Source: an uncultured Lachnospiraceae bacterium (GTDB lineage: Bacteria > Bacillota > Clostridia > Lachnospirales > Lachnospiraceae). From it: DNA of 20,966 nucleotides. The first letter of the stretch is position 1, and every line of letters starts with the position of its first letter. Location: positions 1 to 20,966 of the forward strand of contig CASDUB010000060.1 in the NCBI GenBank assembly GCA_949283905.1, given 5' to 3'. The notes under the pieces were generated by a model. It ran no database searches, was not told the DNA's origin, and saw only the letters and a program-made list of their open reading frames with translations. Positions 1 through 7,276 of this stretch are shown here, in pieces. The position numbers and the translations under genes are program-made.

Positions 1-1497
1 AAGCGGTTCGACCTGAGCGGCTTTCTTAACATCGTTATTTTCAAATGCGGCTGTTGTGATGTCCATTATATCACGGATCGCAACTCCAAGGGAATCGAGT
101 TCTTTTTTGCCTTGTTCGCTCAATGAAAGGCCTTTGTCATGAAGCTGTTTTGCCGATTCGGCTATATTAATCGCATGATCCGAAATTCGTTCGAAATCGC
201 TGATCGAATGAAGCAGGATCGATAGCAGATGGCTGTCGTTGCGGCTTAAGTCCTTTGGAGCGAGCTTCACGAGATATGTGCCTATCGAGTCTTCGAATTT
301 ATCTACGAGCTCTTCAAGTTCGATGACTTTTTCAACTTTTTTATCTGAATAATCTTTAAACACATCCATGGAAAGAAGTATCGCTTCTTTCGAATGGGAA
401 GCCATTTCAATAACTGCGTTTTTGCTGAGCTGCATAGCGAATGACGGCTGGTCAAGGAAACGTCCGTCAAGTGCCTGAATAGATGCAGGAACATCGCTGC
501 TTTGTACTTCGACAGCGCCGCGGTCTCTGATGGTAAGTGTTGCGAGTTTTACAAGCAGGTTCGCGAACGGGAACAACAATATAGATGCTCCGATGTTGAA
601 CAGGCTGTGAATTACAGCGATTCCTGCCGCGCTTGCGTGATCTCCTAAAAATTCAAAGTGTACAAAATTGTTTATCGAATAGAATACTATCATAAAGATG
701 GTCGTACCTATAAGATTGAAGTACAGATGTATAAAGGCTGCTCTTTTAGCGTTTTTCTTAGCGCCTATTGATGAAATAAGGGCAGTAACGCATGTTCCGA
801 TATTCTGTCCCATGATTATAGGGATGGCAGTGCCGTATGTTACGAGGCCTGAAATACAAAGAGCCTGCAGTATTCCGACAGATGCCGATGAGCTCTGAAT
901 GATGGCGGTAAATACTGCGCCGATAATCAAACCGAGTATCGGATTTGAGAATGCGAGGAACATGTTTGTGAAGGCAGGATCGTTCTGAAGAGGAGTTACG
1001 GCTCCGCTCATTGTATCCATACCGAACATAAGTATCGCAAATCCGAGTAAGATGCTTCCGATAGTTTTCTTGCGTGATCCGGTTTTGCCTGTCATTATGC
1101 AGATTATACCGATAGCTGCAAGGATCGGAGAAAACGAGCTTGGCTTCAGCATCTGTAAAAGGAAATTTTCACCGTTAATACCTGCAAGAGAAAGAATCCA
1201 TGATGTAACGGTGGTTCCTACGTTCGCTCCCATGATAACGCCGACTGCCTGTGTCAGTCTCATTATCCCGGAGTTTACAAAGCCGACTACCATAACGGTG
1301 GTTGCGGAAGACGATTGTATTATTCCTGTGACAACAGCGCCCAAAAGGAACGCCATAAATCTGTTTTTAGTCAGTTTTTCAAGTATCTGTTCAAGCTTTC
1401 CGCCTGAAAGCATTACGAGGCTGTCGCCCATTACGTTCATTCCGTATAAAAACAGAGCAAGACCGCCTACTAATGTCAATATGCCGAATATATCCAT
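1..1497 (-). CDS. Na/Pi cotransporter family protein with C-terminal PhoU-like domain (3' end off window)
   Basis: Integral membrane sodium-coupled phosphate transporter of the NptA/PNaS family; 499 codons are visible and the C-terminus lies beyond base 1, with perhaps some 50 residues missing by comparison with the usual length. The start at 1497 opens as MDIFGILTLVGGLALFLYGM and has a purine-rich AGAGGGG ribosome binding site. The family's repeated QSSSA signature is seen twice (about residues 61-65 and 201-205), followed by the paired GANVGTT (90-96) and GQNIGTC glycine motifs, marking the two inverted Na/Pi repeats. After about residue 330 the protein becomes soluble and helical, with HSISDFERISDHAINIAE typical of PhoU-like bundles. 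It faces away from the rib operon, and its upstream region carries tandem TTTACA repeats consistent with phosphate-starvation control. Assignment is firm; sodium coupling and substrate come from family knowledge. Confidence 0.93.
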   Translation of the reverse strand, partial: MDIFGILTLVGGLALFLYGMNVMGDSLVMLSGGKLEQILEKLTKNRFMAFLLGAVVTGIIQSSSATTVMVVGFVNSGIMRLTQAVGVIMGANVGTTVTSWILSLAGINGENFLLQMLKPSSFSPILAAIGIICIMTGKTGSRKKTIGSILLGFAILMFGMDTMSGAVTPLQNDPAFTNMFLAFSNPILGLIIGAVFTAIIQSSSASVGILQALCISGLVTYGTAIPIIMGQNIGTCVTALISSIGAKKNAKRAAFIHLYFNLIGTTIFMIVFYSINNFVHFEFLGDHASAAGIAVIHSLFNIGASILLFPFANLLVKLATLTIRDRGAVEVQSSDVPASIQALDGRFLDQPSFAMQLSKNAVIEMASHSKEAILLSMDVFKDYSDKKVEKVIELEELVDKFEDSIGTYLVKLAPKDLSRNDSHLLSILLHSISDFERISDHAINIAESAKQLHDKGLSLSEQGKKELDSLGVAIRDIMDITTAAFENNDVKKAAQVEPL

Positions 1498-1526
1498 TTT
1501 AACCCCTCTCTTTTTTTCTAAAGATC

Positions 1527-1606
1527 TTTACATATTGTTTACATATCTCAAAGAATAAAGCATCTTTGTAAAACCTGACAGGGGGTAATTGTAAAGTTTG
1601 TGTAAA
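1527..1606. promoter_or_regulatory. Candidate PhoP-box cluster (TTTACA / TGTAAA repeats)
   Basis: Two pairs of hexamers are spaced at exactly 11 bp: TTTACA-N5-TTTACA at 1527-1532 and 1538-1543, and in the other orientation TGTAAA-N5-TGTAAA at 1590-1595 and 1601-1606. A single TGTAAA lies between them at 1567-1572. Low-GC Gram-positive PhoP binds direct repeats of TT(A/T/C)ACA with about 5 bp between them, so both spacing and sequence fit. The flanking gene on the minus strand is a phosphate transporter with a PhoU-like domain, which makes phosphate control the simplest reading. No PhoP/PhoR gene is in the window, so the regulator is inferred. Confidence 0.5.
1552..1581 (-). promoter_or_regulatory. 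Weak candidate promoter for the Na/Pi cotransporter gene
   Basis: On the minus strand CTGTCA (1581-1576) is followed after 18 bases by TATTCT (1557-1552), each matching four of six consensus positions. This would place the transcript start near 1545. Weak core elements are what an activator-dependent promoter would show, and the TTTACA repeats at 1590-1606 lie about 45-60 bp upstream of the inferred start. The core assignment is tentative. Confidence 0.3.
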
Positions 1607-1669
1607 ATATTTTACAAAAAACAGACATTTTAAAGGAATATGTAAAATAACTCCGGCGGAATTTTTTGC

Positions 1670-1698
1670 TTTACAATTTTAAAGCATGGTTGTATACT
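1670..1698 (+). promoter_or_regulatory. Sigma-A-type promoter of the riboflavin operon
   Basis: TTTACA (1670-1675, five of six matches to TTGACA) and TATACT (1693-1698, five of six to TATAAT) are separated by exactly 17 bases. The predicted transcript start near 1705 lies about 15 bases before the FMN aptamer, so the whole riboswitch is transcribed from it. This is the best core promoter in the window. Confidence 0.7.
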
Positions 1699-1720
1699 TC
1701 ATAGCATAAATAAAAAAATA

Positions 1721-1830
1721 TTCTTCAGGGCGGGGTGAAAGTCCCCACCGGCGGTAAAGCCCGCGAGCCGTAAGGCATGATTCGGTGAAACTCCGAAGCC
1801 GACAGTAAAGTCTGGATGAGAGAAGAAAAA
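1721..1830 (+). ncRNA. FMN riboswitch aptamer (RFN element)
   Basis: The conserved RFN blocks are present in order: the 5' block TTCAGGGCGGGGTGAAAGTC, then CCCCACCGGCGGTAAAGCCC, a variable arm with GCGAGCC, GATTCGGTGAAACTCCGA, and the closing GCCGACAGTAAAGTCTGGAT. The basal stem P1 pairs TTCTTC (1721-1726) with GAAGAA (1822-1827). The element sits directly upstream of ribD, the standard place for FMN-responsive repression of riboflavin synthesis in Bacillota. High FMN is expected to stabilise the aptamer and cause termination at the downstream hairpin. The block order and sequence leave little doubt about identity. Confidence 0.97.
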
Positions 1831-1834
1831 GTAT

Positions 1835-1856
1835 GTCAGTACGTTTACGTGCTGAC
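1835..1856 (+). other. Hairpin between aptamer and terminator
   Basis: GTCAGTACG (1835-1843) and CGTGCTGAC (1848-1856) form a nine-pair stem with one G-U wobble around the loop TTTA. It lies in the linker between the FMN aptamer and the terminator. It may bring the aptamer and expression platform together or act as a pause site; neither role can be shown from sequence alone. Confidence 0.55.
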
Positions 1857-1882
1857 GGATAAATCAATTTAAGTATTTTATC

Positions 1883-1913
1883 GCCCTGAACTTTTATGTT
1901 CAGGGCTTTTTTT
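1883..1913 (+). terminator. Riboswitch-controlled intrinsic terminator
   Basis: GCCCTGAAC (1883-1891) pairs perfectly with GTTCAGGGC (1898-1906) around a six-base loop and is followed by seven Ts (1907-1913). It stands between the FMN aptamer and the ribD ribosome binding site, so it is the expected OFF structure. Its 5' arm can instead pair with aptamer bases 1724-1733, giving a candidate antiterminator. Confidence 0.9.
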
Positions 1914-1956
1914 CTGCAAAAAGCATCGCTCTGAAAAAGAAAAGAGGAGATGAAAT

Positions 1957-3081
1957 ATGACCGATCGTGAATTTATGCTCAGAGCCATTGAACTGGCAAA
2001 AAACGGGATCGGGGCCGTAAATCCAAATCCCCTTGTGGGGGCGGTGATCGTCAAAAACGGCAGGATCATAGGCGAAGGATTTCATGAGCGTTACGGCGGG
2101 CTTCACGCCGAGAGAAACGCCATAAAAAATCTGACGCAAAGCGCCGAGGGAGCAACGATATACGTTACGCTGGAACCCTGCTGCCATCAGGGAAAGCAGC
2201 CGCCGTGTACGGAAGCGATACTTGAAAATAAGATCGCGCGCGTCGTTATAGGGTCGAGAGATCCTAATCCTCTTGTTGCCGGAAAAGGAGCCCGGATACT
2301 TCGGGAAAAAGGAGTATCGGTAGAAGAGGATTTCATGAGAGATGAATGCGATGAATTAAATCCCGTATTTTTTCATTATATTACGACAAAGACGCCTTAT
2401 GTCGCTGCTAAATACGCGATGACGGCAGACGGAAAGATAGCGGCGGCGTCAGGAGAATCAAAATGGATAACATCGGAAGAGTCAAGAGTGCAGGTTCAGA
2501 TAATGAGATATACATACAGCGCCATAATGGCCGGAATAGGAACGGTTCTTGCCGACGACCCGATGCTAAATGTGAGAATTCCGGGAAAAAGGAGCCCGAT
2601 ACGTATAATATGCGACAGCAGACTTCGCATCCCGCTTAATTCCAAAATAGTTCAGACATCGGGACAGTATAAAACGATCATTGCGTGCGTTTATACAGAT
2701 GAAGAGTTTGCCAAAGATATGCCGTTAAAAAAGAAAAAGGAAGAACTTGAAGGATACGGGGCGGAAATTTTAAGCGTTCCCGAAAAAAACGGACATATCT
2801 GTCTGAAGGAGCTGATGAAGCTCCTCGGTGAAAAAAAGATAGACAGCGTTTTGATAGAAGGCGGCGGAAACTTAAATTTCAGCGCATTTGAAGAGGGAAT
2901 TGTAAATGAAGCTGAAGTTTTCATAGCGCCGAAAATATTCGGGGGACGAAACAGCAAAACTCCCGTCGAAGGAGACGGCGTAATGTATCCTTCGCAGGCT
3001 GTGATGATGGAACTGACGGATACGCAGCTTATAGGCGATGATATACGTCTCAGATATAAAGTCAGAAAGGAGGAAGGCTGA
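1957..3081 (+). CDS. ribD: Bifunctional diaminohydroxyphosphoribosylaminopyrimidine deaminase / 5-amino-6-(5-phosphoribosylamino)uracil reductase
   Basis: Cytosolic enzyme carrying out the second and third steps of riboflavin synthesis after GTP opening: zinc-dependent deamination, then NADPH-dependent reduction of the ribosyl group. The N-terminal cytidine-deaminase-type domain (about residues 1-145) shows the zinc site HAE at 50-52 and cysteines at 75 and 84 in PCCHQGKQPPC. The C-terminal reductase domain (about 146-370) includes TADGKIA and the glycine-rich EGGGNLN. At 374 residues the length fits the fused family. The start is supported by AGAGGAGATGAAATATG. It is the first gene of the operon below the FMN riboswitch, and its stop overlaps the ribE start (TGATG), so translation of the two is probably coupled. 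Confidence 0.97.
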   Translation: MTDREFMLRAIELAKNGIGAVNPNPLVGAVIVKNGRIIGEGFHERYGGLHAERNAIKNLTQSAEGATIYVTLEPCCHQGKQPPCTEAILENKIARVVIGSRDPNPLVAGKGARILREKGVSVEEDFMRDECDELNPVFFHYITTKTPYVAAKYAMTADGKIAAASGESKWITSEESRVQVQIMRYTYSAIMAGIGTVLADDPMLNVRIPGKRSPIRIICDSRLRIPLNSKIVQTSGQYKTIIACVYTDEEFAKDMPLKKKKEELEGYGAEILSVPEKNGHICLKELMKLLGEKKIDSVLIEGGGNLNFSAFEEGIVNEAEVFIAPKIFGGRNSKTPVEGDGVMYPSQAVMMELTDTQLIGDDIRLRYKVRKEEG

Positions 3082-3734
3082 TGTTTACAGGCATAGTTGA
3101 AGAACTCGGAAAGATTCGCTCCCTTTCCGTAAACGGCAGTTCTGGAACAGTTTCTATAATCGCAAAAAAAGTGCTGGAAAACACAAAAATAGGCGACAGC
3201 ATAGCGGTAAACGGCATATGTCTTACAGTCGTGTCGATGTCGTCTGACGGCTTTACGGCGGATGTAATGGCGGAAACAATAAGGAGAAGTTCCCTAGGAC
3301 AGTGCAGAAGCGGTGACTATGTAAATCTGGAACGGGCGATGGCAGCCGACGGAAGATTCGGAGGACATATAGTCGCGGGCCATATTGACGGCACCGGCAT
3401 TGTCGAATCGCTGGAAAAAGAAGAGAACGCCGTATGGGTTACGATAAAAACAGAGTCAAATATACTTAAATATATAATTGAAAAAGGCTCGATAGCGATC
3501 GACGGCATAAGCCTGACGGTGGCGTATGTCGATGACAGATGTTTTAAAGTTTCAGTTATTCCGCATACCGGCGAAGAGACGACGCTTTTAAAGAGAAAAC
3601 CCGGCGAAGCGGTGAATCTTGAGAACGATATGATAGGAAAATATGTTGAAAAGCTTTTGAAGTTTTCGGCATCGGATAAAGAAGAAGCAGGTTCGTCTCT
3701 TACGATGGATATGCTCCGTGATTACGGATTTTAA
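3081..3734 (+). CDS. ribE: Riboflavin synthase, alpha chain
   Basis: Trimeric cytosolic enzyme that dismutates two 6,7-dimethyl-8-ribityllumazine molecules into riboflavin and the pyrimidinedione precursor. The protein opens with the family signature MFTGIVEELG and consists of two homologous lumazine-binding barrels, roughly residues 1-90 and 97-190; GGHIVAGHIDGTG lies near their junction. At 217 residues it has family length. Its ATG shares one base with the ribD stop codon, and AGGAGG just inside the ribD end serves as ribosome binding site. RibH in the same operon supplies its substrate. Confidence 0.96.
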   Translation: MFTGIVEELGKIRSLSVNGSSGTVSIIAKKVLENTKIGDSIAVNGICLTVVSMSSDGFTADVMAETIRRSSLGQCRSGDYVNLERAMAADGRFGGHIVAGHIDGTGIVESLEKEENAVWVTIKTESNILKYIIEKGSIAIDGISLTVAYVDDRCFKVSVIPHTGEETTLLKRKPGEAVNLENDMIGKYVEKLLKFSASDKEEAGSSLTMDMLRDYGF

Positions 3735-3764
3735 ATATCAAAAAAATAAAAAAGAGGATCGGAT

Positions 3765-4979
3765 ATGGAAATACAATACAATACGATAGAAGAAGCGCTT
3801 GAAGATTTAAGAGCAGGAAAGATCATTCTCACTACAGATGATCCCGACAGGGAAAATGAAGGAGATATGATATGCGCGGCGCAGTTCGCGACAACAGAAA
3901 ATATTAATTTCATGGCTACTCACGCAAGAGGACTTATATGCACGCCTATGACTGCTGAACTTGCGGCAAAATTAAGCCTCGCCCAGATGGTGTCTGAAAA
4001 TACCGATAATCATTCGACGGCGTTTACCGTTGCCGTAGATCATGTGGATACAACAACAGGCATTTCGGCGGAAGAGAGAGGATATACAATGCGCAAACTG
4101 GTGGATCCCGATACGACGCCGCTTGATTTAAGAAGGCCGGGTCATGTGTTCCCGCTGGTGGCGCGCAAAGGCGGAGTGCTTGCGAGAAACGGCCATACGG
4201 AAGCAACAGTAGATCTGATGCGGCTTGCAAATCTTAAACCTGCCGGAGTATGCTGCGAGATCATGAATGAAGACGGCACAATGATGCGCTCAAGCGATAT
4301 CATGAAGCTTGCGAAAAAATTCGGACTAAAGTTCATAACAATAAAACAGCTTCAGGAGTATATGGTGACTCATGAAAAATATGTTTCGAGAGAGGCTGTG
4401 GCCGATCTGCCCAGTCTGTTCGGAACTTTTAAGATGTACGGATATATAAACGTGATCACGGGAGAGCACCACGTGGCGTTGGTTAAAGGCGATATAGGCG
4501 ACGGTGAAGATGTGCTCTGCCGAGTTCATTCGGAGTGCCTGACAGGCGATGTGTTCGGATCTCTCAGGTGCGACTGCGGACTTCAGCTGCAGACAGCCCT
4601 TAAGCAGATAGAAAAAGAGGGAAGAGGCGTTCTCCTTTATATGCGGCAGGAAGGACGCGGCATCGGACTGATAAACAAGCTTAAAGCGTATGAGCTTCAG
4701 GAACAGGGGTACGATACAGTAGAAGCGAACGTTAAACTCGGATTTGCGCCTGACCTGCGTGAATACTGGGCAGGAGCGCAGATTTTAAGGGATATCGGAG
4801 TAAAATCATTGAGACTTCTTACAAATAACCCCGATAAGGTGTATGCGCTTAAAGAGTTCGGGCTTGAGATAAAAGAGCGCGTGCCGATAGAGATCGAGCC
4901 GCAGGCTTATGACAGTTTTTATATGAAGACGAAACAGGAAAAGATGGGACATATTTTTACAAAAATAAGATTTAATTAA
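3765..4979 (+). CDS. ribBA: Bifunctional 3,4-dihydroxy-2-butanone-4-phosphate synthase / GTP cyclohydrolase II
   Basis: Makes both starting compounds of riboflavin synthesis: the four-carbon unit from ribulose-5-phosphate, and the opened pyrimidine from GTP with release of formate and pyrophosphate. The N-terminal DHBP synthase domain (about 1-200) has the acidic metal motif [10 protein letters not shown] (25-34) and GHTEATVDL (143-151). The C-terminal GTP cyclohydrolase II domain (about 205-400) has the zinc cysteines C258, C269 and C271 in [15 protein letters not shown] and the motif RQEGRGIGL (294-302). Both active sites look intact, so it is a true two-function enzyme. AGAGGAT precedes the ATG, and the 30-base gap after ribE is A-rich without a terminator. 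Confidence 0.97.
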   Translation: MEIQYNTIEEALEDLRAGKIILTTDDPDRENEGDMICAAQFATTENINFMATHARGLICTPMTAELAAKLSLAQMVSENTDNHSTAFTVAVDHVDTTTGISAEERGYTMRKLVDPDTTPLDLRRPGHVFPLVARKGGVLARNGHTEATVDLMRLANLKPAGVCCEIMNEDGTMMRSSDIMKLAKKFGLKFITIKQLQEYMVTHEKYVSREAVADLPSLFGTFKMYGYINVITGEHHVALVKGDIGDGEDVLCRVHSECLTGDVFGSLRCDCGLQLQTALKQIEKEGRGVLLYMRQEGRGIGLINKLKAYELQEQGYDTVEANVKLGFAPDLREYWAGAQILRDIGVKSLRLLTNNPDKVYALKEFGLEIKERVPIEIEPQAYDSFYMKTKQEKMGHIFTKIRFN

Positions 4980-4996
4980 TTACCGGAGGAAAATAA

Positions 4997-5470
4997 ATGG
5001 CAAATGTAAATGTAATAGAAGGAAAAGTAGTAGCGCCTAAGGGGATGAAGGTCGGCATAGCCGCAGCGAGATTTAATGAGATAATAGTAAACAAACTTGT
5101 CGGCGGCGCCGTAGACGGTCTTGTGCGTCATGGCGTTGAAGAGTCGGATATAACTGTAGCGTGGGTTCCGGGAGCTTTTGAACTTCCGCTTATCGCTTCA
5201 AAAATGGCGTCATCGGGGAAATATGATGCAGTTATCTGTCTCGGAACAGTTATCCGCGGCGATACTTCACACTATGATCTTGTATGCAATGAGGCGGCCA
5301 AGGGAATCGCACAGGTGGGTCTTTCAACAGGACTTCCCGTTTTATTCGGCGTCATAACAACGGAAAATATCGAGCAGGCTATCGCCCGTGCAGGAAGCAA
5401 AGCCGGAAATAAAGGCTATGACTGCGCTCTTTCTGCAATTGAAATGGTAAACCTGGCTGCACAGCTGTAA
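4997..5470 (+). CDS. ribH: 6,7-dimethyl-8-ribityllumazine synthase
   Basis: Condenses the amino-ribityl-uracil from the RibD branch with dihydroxybutanone phosphate from RibBA to make lumazine, the substrate of RibE; the family forms pentamers or 60-mer capsids in the cytosol. Signature elements are AARFNEII (23-30), VPGAFELP (57-64), [12 protein letters not shown] (83-94, with catalytic His at 92) and the C-terminal [10 protein letters not shown] phosphate-binding stretch. Length of 157 residues is normal. GGAGG lies seven bases before the ATG and the gap after ribBA is only 17 bases. It is the last rib gene; no terminator is visible after it, so some read-through into the pyrophosphatase gene is possible. 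Confidence 0.97.
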   Translation: MANVNVIEGKVVAPKGMKVGIAAARFNEIIVNKLVGGAVDGLVRHGVEESDITVAWVPGAFELPLIASKMASSGKYDAVICLGTVIRGDTSHYDLVCNEAAKGIAQVGLSTGLPVLFGVITTENIEQAIARAGSKAGNKGYDCALSAIEMVNLAAQL

Positions 5471-5516
5471 AGGGATTTCTCTTCTTCAAAAACATCGGCA
5501 AAATCATTACAAAGAG

Positions 5517-5544
5517 TTGACATAAACTGCCATAATGTTAAAAT
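5517..5544 (+). promoter_or_regulatory. Promoter of the CBS-pyrophosphatase gene
   Basis: A perfect -35 TTGACA (5517-5522) and TAAAAT (5539-5544, five of six) are separated by 16 bases, about 40 bp before the downstream start codon. It would free the pyrophosphatase gene from FMN control of the rib operon. Confidence 0.6.
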
Positions 5545-5581
5545 TCTTTATATATACTATTTTTTACTAAGGGGAAAAGTT

Positions 5582-7252
5582 ATGGCAGAAATTAAAAGAG
5601 ATGTAGCATTCGTCATAGGACATAAAAACCCTGATACAGATTCTATTTGTTCCGCTATCGCGTTCGCGGATATAAAAAACAGAACAAATTCGGATCCGAA
5701 TATCTGTTATGTTCCTCTCCGCGCCGGCCACATTAACAGCGAAACACGTTTTGTGCTTGAAAAGTTCGGCGTGGAAGCGCCTGAATATATAACAGACGTA
5801 GGTACTCAGGTCAAAGATATGGATATCAGAAAGAGTCCGAAAGTAGACAGATACTGCACTCTGAAAAAAGCTTGGAAGATAATGAAAGAAAACGCGCTTG
5901 TTACGCTGCCTGTCAGAAAAGATGATGATTCGTTGGACGGAATCATCTCTCTCGGAGATATAGCGAGAACATATATGGAAAGCGCCGTCGATACTAAGAT
6001 GCTCTCTTCGGCACAGGTGTCATTTGGAGCTATTGCCGAAACGATAAACGGAGAGATAATCCTGGGAGATCCCGATGCGAAGATGAACGAGGGAAAAGTA
6101 CTCGTGGGAGCGGCTGATCCGGAAATCATTTTGCCTCATGTCGGAAAAGGAGATCTCGTTATACTTGCGTCGCTATCGACACATCCTATTGAGATCATGG
6201 AAAAAGGAGCGTCATGTATCATCATGACTCTGAGTATTCCTATCAGTGATGAAATGATAGAAGAAGCGAAAAAAGCCGGATGTGTCATAATCTCAACATA
6301 TGCCGACACTTATACGGTGGCAAGGCAGCTTATCCAGAGTATACCGATCGAGTATATTATGAAGACAGACAATCTGCTGACATTTAACGCGGAGGATTAC
6401 ACGGAAGACATAAAAGCGACTCTCACCGACAGCAGACACCGCGCTTTCCCGGTTATAGATAAGAACGGAAAATGTATAGGTACTATTTCACGCCGAAATT
6501 TCCTCGGTATAAGAAAGAAAAAAGTCCTTCTTGTCGATCACAACGATATGGATCAGGCTGTTGACAATATAGAAGCAGCGGAGATCCTTGAAATAATCGA
6601 TCATCATAAGGTAGGAAATGTACAGACTACGCAGCCTATCCTTTTCAGAAACGAGCCCATGGGATGTACGGCTACGATCATCTTCAGAATCTATCAGGAA
6701 GAAAGAGTTGATCCGTCGCCGGCGATTGCGGGACTTATGTGCGCGGCTATCATTTCCGATACGCTTATGTTCCGTTCGCCGACATGTACTATTTTAGACA
6801 AAATGGCGGCAGGCTCCCTTGCTCTGCTCGCCGGAATCGAAATAGAAAAATTCGCAAAAGAAATGTTTATGGCAGGCAGCGACTTTGAACATAAATCGCC
6901 GGAGGCTATATTCTACACGGATTTCAAAAAGTTCAATACGGAAAAGATCCTGTTCGGAATCGGACAGGTGTCCTCGATGGCTTCGGAAGAACTTGCCGGC
7001 GTCAAAGAAAAACTCCTGTCATTTATGCCGACCCAGTGCGGAGAAAAGACAGGAATCAATCAGATATATTTTATGCTTACGGATATTCTCGCCGAAACAA
7101 CGGAGCTTTTATTCTGCGGAGAGGGAACGCGTGAGATAGTAGAAGAGGCGTTTAAAGTAACGACAGACGGAAACAGCTGCATACTTCCGGGAGTTATATC
7201 CCGAAAGAAACAGCTTTTGCCGAAGCTCTTATCTGCGATGCAGGAGAGTTGA
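5582..7252 (+). CDS. ppaC: Manganese-dependent inorganic pyrophosphatase (family II) with CBS and DRTGG regulatory insert
   Basis: Hydrolyses pyrophosphate to phosphate in the cytosol. The DHH catalytic domain starts at once with GHKNPDTDS (13-21) and resumes after a long insert with VDHND (about 320), the IDHHKVGN motif (about 338-345) and a DHHA2 C-terminal domain (about 430-556). Ordinary family II enzymes are near 310 residues; the extra ~240 residues here (about 70-310) match a CBS motif, a DRTGG domain and a second CBS motif, the arrangement of nucleotide-regulated CBS-PPases, where AMP/ADP inhibit and diadenosine polyphosphates activate. It has its own promoter downstream of ribH and a GGGGAAAAG ribosome binding site. 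Regulation is known for the family, not shown here. The symbol follows family usage. Confidence 0.92.
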   Translation: MAEIKRDVAFVIGHKNPDTDSICSAIAFADIKNRTNSDPNICYVPLRAGHINSETRFVLEKFGVEAPEYITDVGTQVKDMDIRKSPKVDRYCTLKKAWKIMKENALVTLPVRKDDDSLDGIISLGDIARTYMESAVDTKMLSSAQVSFGAIAETINGEIILGDPDAKMNEGKVLVGAADPEIILPHVGKGDLVILASLSTHPIEIMEKGASCIIMTLSIPISDEMIEEAKKAGCVIISTYADTYTVARQLIQSIPIEYIMKTDNLLTFNAEDYTEDIKATLTDSRHRAFPVIDKNGKCIGTISRRNFLGIRKKKVLLVDHNDMDQAVDNIEAAEILEIIDHHKVGNVQTTQPILFRNEPMGCTATIIFRIYQEERVDPSPAIAGLMCAAIISDTLMFRSPTCTILDKMAAGSLALLAGIEIEKFAKEMFMAGSDFEHKSPEAIFYTDFKKFNTEKILFGIGQVSSMASEELAGVKEKLLSFMPTQCGEKTGINQIYFMLTDILAETTELLFCGEGTREIVEEAFKVTTDGNSCILPGVISRKKQLLPKLLSAMQES

Positions 7253-7276
7253 ATCGGTTTATGAAAGGAGTCAGAT

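Noticed and set aside
1052..1558. 168-codon plus-strand open frame opposite the Na/Pi transporter
   Set aside because: It is antisense to a gene with clear family motifs and has a Pro/Thr/Ile-biased composition with no recognisable domain; it reads as a shadow frame.
1567..1616. TTGTAAA-type motifs read as a BirA/biotin operator
   Set aside because: The half-sites lack the AACC/GGTT extension and the wide fixed spacing of biotin operators, and the flanking genes are not biotin genes; the 11-bp direct period fits PhoP better.
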